A DNA stretch of 64,000 nucleotides from Cupriavidus pauculus (GTDB lineage Bacteria > Pseudomonadota > Gammaproteobacteria > Burkholderiales > Burkholderiaceae), in NCBI RefSeq assembly GCF_003854935.1, contig NZ_CP033970.1:248001-312000 (forward strand), given 5' to 3'. The position numbers and the translations under genes are program-made. Every line of letters starts with the position of its first letter. Within the stretch, counting starts at the first letter, position 1. Of the stretch, positions 38,517 through 45,762 are shown piece by piece. The notes under the pieces were generated by a model. The model was not told where the DNA came from. It saw nothing but the letters and a program-made list of their open reading frames with translations, and ran no database searches.

Positions 38517-40768
38517 TGCCTCCGCGGCGCGACGCCTGAGCCTGCGGAGGGCCGCGTCACAGGCGGTGCCATCCTCGGCATCTGCTCGGCGCGCCGAGCG
38601 CGCATGTCGTCGCGCTGCCGCTGCATGGCTTCGGCCAAGTCATCGGTCTCACCCAGCGTATCCGTGGCACGGGTCCTGAAGTACAGCGTTGACGACAGCA
38701 CATGATCGTGCCAACTGGTCAACATCGTGTCGTGCACCAGCATGTCGAAGAGCATCATGACTTCATCCGGCAGCGGATGCTTGCCAGACAGGCCGTCTTT
38801 CCATGCCTGCACGAGCGCCAGGGCCTCCTGACTCATCAGCATGGACTCCACGGCGTCGGCGGCACTTTCTATTTCCTGGCGAACCGAGAAATCCGCGTCG
38901 TTCGACATCTGTCGGATCTTCTCTGCGGATCGCTTGAGACTCTCATGGGCGGCACGCTGCCGCACCTGTTCGGCCGCTTCAGTCTCGATACGCTCCCAGA
39001 CGCCCACGATGGGCTGTTGCAGCTGAAGCACGGTACCCGGCAAGGCGAGGACCTGCGCCTCGCGCGCGGCGTGCAACCTGGCAAGTGCCTTGCCCATCGC
39101 AACACGATCGGCCGGCAAGCGGCGACGTTCCTCGTTGTAGGCCGCTTGCGCCGCCCTGATCTCTTGTGCGCGCTCGACATGCTGTCGCTTGATTTCGTCA
39201 GTATGGGCGGTCGTTGTCTTGCGGAACTCGGGCGACTGGTAGCGGACGGCGAGCCAGCGAAGGAACACTTCCATGTGTGCCTGAAAGTTGAGACCCCGCT
39301 CGCGCGGCACCAGTTTGCGATACGCGTCGATGAGATCGGGAATCCTGTGGTTCGTCTTGCCGTTCGAGAGGGGGGCGGCCAGGGTGAATTTCTCGTAAGT
39401 CCAGAGCTTGTGTCTCTCCAAGTCTTCCATCGTGTCTAGCATCGAGCCAGCCATCAAGCCCTCGTGCAGCATGTCTCGCAGGACCACACGCTGCAGTTCG
39501 GCCCTAAAGCCCAACGAGCCTGGCGGTGCGCCGCCAGTGATGTCCTCGCTCGTGCCGGGATAAAGGTACTGTTCGCCGCGCGTCTTCTCCAGGCTGTCGA
39601 GCCGTTGGTAGAAACGCAGTTCATGGGCAGCCGCGAAGTGCACACATTTCTGAACCGCCGCGGGCACCGCGAGTTCGCGGTCACCATGATGCTGTTTGAT
39701 CATGCCGACGAATGGCAGAATGCCAACCAGCTCGTTCTCGGCCATGATCGAGGACACTGCGTCGAGCAGTCCGAGAAAGCGGATCTCGATCGGGTCACCC
39801 TTCTCGCCGACAGGCACCATCCGGAGATCGAGATCACTGCGGCCCTTGTACTTGCGCACGAGTTCATTGACGAAGGCACGCGCGATCACACAGCCACGGT
39901 CCGCCGCGAACACCGATACCTCGATGCGTTGGACTTTTCCGGCGTTGGTCTTTACGTCACGATAGGCATTCTCGAACTGTTTCAGCGCGGCATTGAGCCG
40001 GTCTTCGACGCCCGTTCCGAACACCATTGCGGCAAATCGGCTATCCCTGACAAAAGGAATGGCATCAAGGACGACGTCAACAGAAATGGCTTTCGCAAAT
40101 ACAACTGCGGCCTTCAGCGGATTCTTCTTGATGTCGTACATGGCCGCCCGCCCCGCTGCCATGGCCCGCCTCACCCAGCGCCGTTCCGCGGCCAGTTGCA
40201 GCACCCTGATCGTCTTGTCGGGCAACGTTCTTGCGTGCGCAATGGCGTCTTCGAAGGTCTGTGCAATGGGACGCCACGACATCTCGTCCAGCGCATCGAT
40301 CAGCGCTTGCCGGGCCCGCTTGCGCGCCTTCTCGATATCACCCATCCTGGACACGCCGCTGACGTCCCGCGCGGCTTTCTGGAGTATGTCCGCGGCCGCT
40401 CCCGCCGATCCGGCCGCAGCCTTGGCTGCGGCTGACACTATCTCGTTGTTTTCGGCGTCCTTGTTTAGCGGCGTACCGAGTCCGGAGTAGTAAAAGGGAT
40501 ACCAAAACTGATTCGGCATTTTCTCTCGACGCCGATCCAGATTATCGCGATGCGCTTCCCATAGGCGGCAGATGTTCGAGTAGCGAGATGTTGCCGGATC
40601 GTCGATGTCGCGATGGCGCCCGAAACCGTCGAAGAAGAACCCCATCCTTGCGACTGCGCCGCACGGAATACAGTCGTCCGCCTTGTAGGGCTTATGGGCG
40701 GCCATCATGCCGTCCAATACTCGGCTCGGCGTTCGGTCTACTGAGTCGAGTGACGTCGTGTTAGTCAT
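38513..40768 (-). CDS. Tle1-like DUF2235 T6SS effector with altered catalytic residues
   Basis: 751-residue protein related to the Tle1 (DUF2235) lipase effectors: N-terminal RMGFFFDGFGRHRDID and SNICRLWEAHRDN, then a long alpha-helical insertion, the nucleophile region and the acid strand IRFLGLLDAVSSIM (Asp336). Tle1 normally has GxSxG and a PGxH-D-GG motif. Here the nucleophile site is VFAADRGCVIARAF with Asp290 in place of Ser, and the His site is LYPGTSEDITGG with Ser407. The canonical Ser-Asp-His triad is therefore absent. AGGAGA precedes ATG 40768. It starts inside the stop region of the last lipoprotein gene and overlaps PAAR. Function could be altered hydrolase, binding protein or dead copy. 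Confidence 0.85.
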   Translation of the reverse strand: MTNTTSLDSVDRTPSRVLDGMMAAHKPYKADDCIPCGAVARMGFFFDGFGRHRDIDDPATSRYSNICRLWEAHRDNLDRRREKMPNQFWYPFYYSGLGTPLNKDAENNEIVSAAAKAAAGSAGAAADILQKAARDVSGVSRMGDIEKARKRARQALIDALDEMSWRPIAQTFEDAIAHARTLPDKTIRVLQLAAERRWVRRAMAAGRAAMYDIKKNPLKAAVVFAKAISVDVVLDAIPFVRDSRFAAMVFGTGVEDRLNAALKQFENAYRDVKTNAGKVQRIEVSVFAADRGCVIARAFVNELVRKYKGRSDLDLRMVPVGEKGDPIEIRFLGLLDAVSSIMAENELVGILPFVGMIKQHHGDRELAVPAAVQKCVHFAAAHELRFYQRLDSLEKTRGEQYLYPGTSEDITGGAPPGSLGFRAELQRVVLRDMLHEGLMAGSMLDTMEDLERHKLWTYEKFTLAAPLSNGKTNHRIPDLIDAYRKLVPRERGLNFQAHMEVFLRWLAVRYQSPEFRKTTTAHTDEIKRQHVERAQEIRAAQAAYNEERRRLPADRVAMGKALARLHAAREAQVLALPGTVLQLQQPIVGVWERIETEAAEQVRQRAAHESLKRSAEKIRQMSNDADFSVRQEIESAADAVESMLMSQEALALVQAWKDGLSGKHPLPDEVMMLFDMLVHDTMLTSWHDHVLSSTLYFRTRATDTLGETDDLAEAMQRQRDDMRARRAEQMPRMAPPVTRPSAGSGVAPRRQ

Positions 40769-41570
40769 CAAAGTCTCCTGCCGGGGACGGCTTAAACTGG
40801 TCGCCTTTCAGTTCTTCCAGGATCTTCGGTGCAATGTTGTCCATGGCTTCGCCAAAGGCGCCCGGCTGACCGTTGGTTTCCTCGATGATCTGCCGTACCG
40901 CCGGATGCTGGTCAAAGTTCGGATTCACCAAAAGCGTGTAGTACACGTACTGCTTGAGATCCTCCGTGTTGGTGAACCGGTACTTGGTCCACCCTTCACC
41001 GGCGATCCTCGCGGTTCTGCGGAATGCGACCCAGTCTTCCATCGTGTCGTTGAACGACTTCCCTTGCTTCTTCAGCAGCCATTCATCAATAGCGCCGTAG
41101 AAGATGCGCGTACCCCGCAGATCCGTCCGGAACTCGAACTCGATGTGGTCATCGGGGTAGAAGTGCAAGCCGAGTACGAGTGAGCCCAAATCACCCGATA
41201 TCTTGGTGGGCGGCATGCGAACTGCCGCGCTCTTTTGGGTGACTTTGATCGGCTGCTTAGCGCGGAGGGAAAGAATTGCTTCATCTGCGTCATAGACCTC
41301 CCACTTCACCGTGAACTCCGTCCCTTTCAGCTTGTAGCAGCAGCTCAGTCTGCCCTCGCCGGAGCCGGGCGGCAGGTCACCTCCACCGCTTGCGCGGTTG
41401 CCATACCGGTCGGTGATGACAAAGCGGACCAGGTTGTAAGGGGTGTAGTTGAACCCAGCGATGCTCAGGCCGCCGTAGTTGGGCTCCGTAGACAGCGCGT
41501 CACAGCCGGCCAGCGTTATCGTGACCAAGAGTCCGAGCGCAGCGATTGCAGTTCTTAGTCTTCTATTCAT
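40761..41570 (-). CDS. DUF3304-type lipoprotein, copy A (candidate immunity protein)
   Basis: 269-residue lipoprotein, lipobox LAGC with Cys23 followed by Asp (a Lol-avoidance residue that would keep it in the inner membrane, facing the periplasm). Shared core: YGGLSIAGFNYTPYNLVRF and SCCYKLKGTEFTVKW. It carries module 2a (DADEAILSLRAKQPIKVTQK), module 3a (GAIDEWLLKKQGKSFNDTME) and a unique C-terminus (DNIAPKILEELKGDQFKPSP). It is the copy next to the effector gene, and its distinct tail may be the ancestral cognate form. Overlap with the upstream copy is 4 bases. Confidence 0.85.
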   Translation of the reverse strand: MNRRLRTAIAALGLLVTITLAGCDALSTEPNYGGLSIAGFNYTPYNLVRFVITDRYGNRASGGGDLPPGSGEGRLSCCYKLKGTEFTVKWEVYDADEAILSLRAKQPIKVTQKSAAVRMPPTKISGDLGSLVLGLHFYPDDHIEFEFRTDLRGTRIFYGAIDEWLLKKQGKSFNDTMEDWVAFRRTARIAGEGWTKYRFTNTEDLKQYVYYTLLVNPNFDQHPAVRQIIEETNGQPGAFGEAMDNIAPKILEELKGDQFKPSPAGDFDD

Positions 41571-42367
41571 GGCTTGCTCCTTGGTGCCGCCTGTTCCACG
41601 TTGCTACGCCTCAGGGCCGCCGCGACCGACGCGGGCAACGCTTCCATGGCCTCGCCGAACGCGCCCGGCCGACCCTTGGTCTCTTCGATGATCTGCCGTA
41701 CCGCCGGATGCTGGTCGAAGTTCGGATTCAACAGCGTGAAGTAGGCGTACTGCTGTAGATCCGCTGTATCGGCAAATCGGTACTTGTTCCAGCCTTCGGC
41801 CGCAAGCCTTGCGGCTCGACGAAACACCACACTTTCATGCTCTTGACGGGGATTGAGAAGCGGTCCGTGAGTCTTGCGAAGCCAGTCCCAGACGTCGTCG
41901 TAGAAGATTCGCGTACCACGCAGATCCGTCCGGAACTCGAACTCGATGTGGTCATCGGGGTAGAAATGCAAGCCGAGTACGATCGAGCCCAAATCACCCG
42001 ATATCTTGGTGGGCGGCAGGTGTACTTCGGTGGTCTTGTGAATCTTCTGGAGAGGTCCGTATGGATCCTTCAGAAATTCATCCTGATCGAAGACAATCCA
42101 CTTCACCGTGAACTCTGTCCCCTTCAGCTTGTAGCAGCAGCTAAGTCTGCCCTCGCCGGAGCCGGGCGGCAGGTCACCTCCACCGCCTGCGCGGTTGCCA
42201 TACCGGTCGGTGATGACAAAGCGGACCAGGTTGTAAGGGGTGTAGTTGAACCCTGCGATGCTCAGGCCGCCGTAGTTGGGCGCCGTAGACAGCGCGTCAC
42301 AGCCGGCCAGCGTTATCGTGACCAAGAGTCCGAGGGCAGCGATCGCGGTTCTTAGTCTTCTATTCAT
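41567..42367 (-). CDS. DUF3304-type lipoprotein, copy B
   Basis: 266 residues, same signal peptide and LAGC lipobox with Asp after Cys23, and the same core. The second variable segment is unlike the others (IVFDQDEFLKDPYGPLQKIH, module 2b). The third is module 3b (DDVWDWLRKTHGPLLNPRQE), and the tail is the common type (EALPASVAAALRRSNVEQAA). ATGA overlaps on both sides join it to copies A and C. Confidence 0.85.
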   Translation of the reverse strand: MNRRLRTAIAALGLLVTITLAGCDALSTAPNYGGLSIAGFNYTPYNLVRFVITDRYGNRAGGGGDLPPGSGEGRLSCCYKLKGTEFTVKWIVFDQDEFLKDPYGPLQKIHKTTEVHLPPTKISGDLGSIVLGLHFYPDDHIEFEFRTDLRGTRIFYDDVWDWLRKTHGPLLNPRQEHESVVFRRAARLAAEGWNKYRFADTADLQQYAYFTLLNPNFDQHPAVRQIIEETKGRPGAFGEAMEALPASVAAALRRSNVEQAAPRSKP

Positions 42368-43173
42368 GGCCTGCTCCTTGGTGCCGCCTGTTCCACGTTG
42401 CTACGCCTCAGGGCCGCCACGACCGACGCGGGCAACGCTTCCATGGCTTCGCCAAAGGCTCCCGGCCGACCCCTGGTCTCTTCGATGATCTGCCGTACCG
42501 CCGGATGCTGGTCAAAGTTCGGATTCAACAGCGTGAAGTAGGCGTACTGCTGCAGATCCGCTGTATCGGTGAATCGGTACTTGTTCCAGCCTTCGGCCGC
42601 AAGCCTTGCGGCTCGACGAAACACCACGCTTGTTTCATGCTCTTGATGGGGATTGAGAAGCGGTCCGTGAGTCTTGCGAAGCCAGTCCCAGACGTCGTCA
42701 TAGAAAATTCGCGTACCCCGCAGATCCGTCCGGAACTCGAACTCGACGTGGTCATCCGGGTAGAAGTGCAAGCCGAGTACGATCGAGCCCAAATCACCCG
42801 ATATCTTGGTGGGCGGCATGCGAACTGCCGCGGTCTTTTGGATTACTTTGATCGGCTGCTTAGCGCGGAGGGAAAGAATCGCTTCGTCGGCGTCATAGAC
42901 CTCCCACTTCACCGTGAACTCCGTCCCCTTCAGCTTGTAGCAGCAACTGAGTGAGCCCTCACCGGAGCCGGGCATCAGGTCACCTCCACCGCTTGCTCGG
43001 TTGCCATACCGGTCGGTGATGACAAAGCGGCTCAGGTTGTAAGGGGTGTAGTTGAACCCAGCGATGCTCAGACCACCGTAGGTGGGCTCCGTAGACAGCG
43101 CGTCACAGCCGGCCAGCGTTATCGTGCCCAAGAGTCCGAGCGCAGCGATTGCAGTTCTTAGTCTTCTATTCAT
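42364..43173 (-). CDS. DUF3304-type lipoprotein, copy C
   Basis: 269 residues, LAGC lipobox at Cys23 with Asp24. It combines module 2a (DADEAILSLRAKQPIKVIQK) as in A and D with module 3b (DDVWDWLRKTHGPLLNPHQE) as in B and E, and the common tail. It is a clear recombinant between paralogues. It has ATGA overlaps with copies B and D. Confidence 0.85.
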   Translation of the reverse strand: MNRRLRTAIAALGLLGTITLAGCDALSTEPTYGGLSIAGFNYTPYNLSRFVITDRYGNRASGGGDLMPGSGEGSLSCCYKLKGTEFTVKWEVYDADEAILSLRAKQPIKVIQKTAAVRMPPTKISGDLGSIVLGLHFYPDDHVEFEFRTDLRGTRIFYDDVWDWLRKTHGPLLNPHQEHETSVVFRRAARLAAEGWNKYRFTDTADLQQYAYFTLLNPNFDQHPAVRQIIEETRGRPGAFGEAMEALPASVVAALRRSNVEQAAPRSRP

Positions 43174-43976
43174 GGTTTGCTCCTTGGTGCCGCCTGTTCC
43201 ACGTTGCTACGCCTCAGGGCCGCCACGACCGATGCGGGCAACGCTTCCATGGCCTCGCCGAACGCGCCCGGCCGACCCTTGGTCTCCTCGATGATCTGCC
43301 GTACCGCCGGATGCTGGTCAAAGTTCGGATTCACCAGAAGCGTGTAGTACACGTACTGCTTGAGATCCTCCGTGTTGGCAAACCGGTACTTGATCCATCC
43401 TTCCCCGGCGATCCTTGCGGTTCTGCGGAATGCGACCCAGTCTTCCATCGTGTCGTTGAACGACTTCCCTTGCTTCTTCAGCAGCCATTCATCAATGGCG
43501 CCGTAGAAGATGCGCGTACCCCGCAGATCCGTCCGGAACTCGAACTCGACGTGGTCATCGGGGTAGAAGTGCAAGCCGAGTACGAGTGAGCCCAAATCAC
43601 CCGAAATCTTGGTGGGCGGCATGCGAACTGCCGCGCTCTTTTGGTTGACTTTGATCGGCTGCTTAGCGCGGAGGGAAAGAATTGCTTCATCTGCGTCATA
43701 GACCTCCCACTTCACCGTGAACTCCGTCCCTTTCAGCTTGTAGCAGCAGCTCAGTCTGCCCTCGCCGGAGCCGGGCGGCAGGTCACCTCCACCGCTTGCG
43801 CGGTTGCCATACCGGTCGGTGATGACGAATCGATCGAGGTTGTACGGGGTGTAGTTGAACCCCGCGATGCTCAAACCACCGTAGGTGGGCTCCGTAGACA
43901 GCGCATCACAGCCGGCCAGCGTTATCGTGACCAAGAGTCCGAGGGCAGCGATCGCGGTTCTTAGTCTTCTATTCAT
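43170..43976 (-). CDS. DUF3304-type lipoprotein, copy D
   Basis: 268 residues, LAGC lipobox at Cys23 with Asp24. Modules 2a and 3a are almost identical to copy A (GAIDEWLLKKQGKSFNDTME), but the C-terminus is the common tail (EALPASVVAALRRSNVEQAA) instead of the A tail. Gene conversion or unequal crossover between neighbours explains this best. It has ATGA overlaps with copies C and E. Confidence 0.85.
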   Translation of the reverse strand: MNRRLRTAIAALGLLVTITLAGCDALSTEPTYGGLSIAGFNYTPYNLDRFVITDRYGNRASGGGDLPPGSGEGRLSCCYKLKGTEFTVKWEVYDADEAILSLRAKQPIKVNQKSAAVRMPPTKISGDLGSLVLGLHFYPDDHVEFEFRTDLRGTRIFYGAIDEWLLKKQGKSFNDTMEDWVAFRRTARIAGEGWIKYRFANTEDLKQYVYYTLLVNPNFDQHPAVRQIIEETKGRPGAFGEAMEALPASVVAALRRSNVEQAAPRSKP

Positions 43977-44764
43977 GGCTTGCTCCTTGGTGCCGCCTGT
44001 TCCACGTTGCTACGCCTCAGGGCCGCCACGACCGATGCGGGCAAAGCTTCCATGGCCTCGCCGAACGCGCCCGGCCGACCCTTGGTCTCTTCGATGATCT
44101 GCCGTACCGCCGGATGCTGGTCGAAGTTCGGATTCAACAGCGTGAAGTAGGCGTACTGCTGCAGATCCGCTGTATCGGTGAATCGGTACTTGTTCCAGCC
44201 TTCTGCCGCAAGCCTTGCGGCTCGACGAAACACCACGGTTGTTTCATCCTCTTGACGGGGATTGAGAAGCGGTCCGTGAGTCTTGCGAAGCCAGTCCCAG
44301 ACGTCGTCGTAGAAAATTCGCGTACCTCGCAGATCCGTCCGGAACTCGAACTCGACGTGGTCATCGGGGTAGAAGTGCAAGCCGAGTACTCTTGTCCCCA
44401 CGCCACCCTCGACTTGAGTCCGTGGCAGATGGATCGTCGCCTCCTTATGCAGCTTCTTGATGGGCGCGTAGAGATCCTTGATGGCCTCGTCGGCGTCATA
44501 GACCTCCCATTTCACCGTGAACTCCGTTCCCTTCAACTTGTAGCAGCAACTGAGTGTGCCCTCGCCAGAGCCGGGCATCAGGTCACCTCCACCGCTTGCG
44601 CGGTTGCCATACCGGTCGGTGATGACAAAGCGGCTCAGGTTGTAAGGGGTGTAGTTGAACCCAGCGATGCTCAGGCCGCCGTAGGTAGGCGCAGGTTGCA
44701 AGGCGTCGCAGCCGACCAGGAATGTCGCCGCGAGCAGCAGGTTGCATAGGTTCCGGCGTCTCAT
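43973..44764 (-). CDS. DUF3304-type lipoprotein, copy E (first in the array)
   Basis: 263 residues with a different signal peptide (MRRRNLCNLLLAATFLVGCD, lipidated Cys19, Asp20) and a private second module 2c (DADEAIKDLYAPIKKLHKEA, then IHLPRTQVEGGVGT). The third module is 3b and the tail is common. It lies directly after the DUF4123 gene with ATGA overlap. Its divergent N-terminus suggests it was the founder, or comes from another duplication round. Confidence 0.85.
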   Translation of the reverse strand: MRRRNLCNLLLAATFLVGCDALQPAPTYGGLSIAGFNYTPYNLSRFVITDRYGNRASGGGDLMPGSGEGTLSCCYKLKGTEFTVKWEVYDADEAIKDLYAPIKKLHKEATIHLPRTQVEGGVGTRVLGLHFYPDDHVEFEFRTDLRGTRIFYDDVWDWLRKTHGPLLNPRQEDETTVVFRRAARLAAEGWNKYRFTDTADLQQYAYFTLLNPNFDQHPAVRQIIEETKGRPGAFGEAMEALPASVVAALRRSNVEQAAPRSKP

Positions 44765-45762
44765 CTTTCCATATCCGTCGTATCCGGCGTCTCAGCGGTT
44801 CCGACATCGGACAGGACCACGGCAAAAGGAAGGTCGCCGTACTTTGCAGACAGCAAACGTCTGTGAATCTCGGGGTGTTGATCGAACTCGGGAGACACGA
44901 GCAGACCTTTGGCAACATAGCGCAGCATGTCGGCCTCGCTCGTGATGCCATACGCTGCGGCCCTTTCCATCTGCGTTTGCACGGCGCCGTAGAGCGCATC
45001 AGGCGATAGCGGATCAAGGTGCGTGCCATACACGTCTCGCAGTTGCAGGGCGATCTTGTCCGCATAGCCAAGTTCGAGCAGCGCCGCGTGCTGCTCTGCG
45101 GTCATGACTGGCGCCGACGCCGTCAGGGACTCGACTGGTACCGGATGCTGAGCGTCGACGACCGGCGCGCCCGATCGGTCCCGATACCAGATTTCGCACG
45201 CGATGCTTGCGAATGCAGACCACTGCTCCGGTGTCCAGACCTTCCGCAGTCGCTCCAGCACGCGGTTGTCGTAGAAGTGAAGATAAAACGCGCGCCGATC
45301 GGGCAGTGCGTACTCGCAATAGCCCCGCAGATGCGCCGCGACTTCCGGCAGTGAACAGAAACTCCACAACCACGTCACCATGAACCCATCGGCAGGGAGT
45401 TCTGCAAGCCGGTTCAGCAGGGGCAGCGATCCGTCGTCGCCGTCGCCGTCGTCCTTGTCCTCGTAGCTCTTGATGCCTTTGGCGCCGTCCACGACGGTAA
45501 TCAACAGTGGAGAGATGTCACGATGCGGAGCGAGATCGGTGCCGTCCCACAGGGCCGCGAACGCTATCCCGCCATGCCGCTCGATGGCCGCCCGCAGTTC
45601 GGGGAATTCGCGTGTATCCACCAATGCAAACAGCGACACGGCTGTACCAGCGTCGTGCCGGTCCAGCCTATGACGGGCTGCAAGGACTTGAGCGGCAAGA
45701 CTGCCGGTGTCTTGATCCGATGGAGCCGTCAATGGCCGGTCATCGCTGAGTTTCATGCTCAT
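44761..45762 (-). CDS. DUF4123-type T6SS effector adaptor/chaperone
   Basis: 333-residue soluble protein with the DUF4123 (Tap/TEC) signature: FALVDTREFPELRAAIERHG, LITVVDGAKGIKSYED, GFMVTWLWSFCSLPEVAAHL, and YALPDRRAFYLHFYDNRVLE. Such adaptors load a specific effector on a VgrG. The start ATG 45762 overlaps the vgrG stop by 4 bases; a longer in-frame leader lies inside vgrG and was rejected. It sits between vgrG and the lipoprotein array, the expected place of an adaptor for the Tle1-like cargo. Confidence 0.88.
   Translation of the reverse strand: MSMKLSDDRPLTAPSDQDTGSLAAQVLAARHRLDRHDAGTAVSLFALVDTREFPELRAAIERHGGIAFAALWDGTDLAPHRDISPLLITVVDGAKGIKSYEDKDDGDGDDGSLPLLNRLAELPADGFMVTWLWSFCSLPEVAAHLRGYCEYALPDRRAFYLHFYDNRVLERLRKVWTPEQWSAFASIACEIWYRDRSGAPVVDAQHPVPVESLTASAPVMTAEQHAALLELGYADKIALQLRDVYGTHLDPLSPDALYGAVQTQMERAAAYGITSEADMLRYVAKGLLVSPEFDQHPEIHRRLLSAKYGDLPFAVVLSDVGTAETPDTTDMER

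Larger units (their letters stand above)
40761..44764. repeat. Five tandem ~800-bp paralogous gene repeats
   Basis: Five direct repeats of about 800 bases, each one complete lipoprotein gene with 4-base start/stop overlaps. Long runs are nearly identical between copies, interrupted by exchange blocks (modules 2 and 3 and the tail). The structure is a ready substrate for unequal crossover, so copy number may vary between strains or even cultures. Confidence 0.9.
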
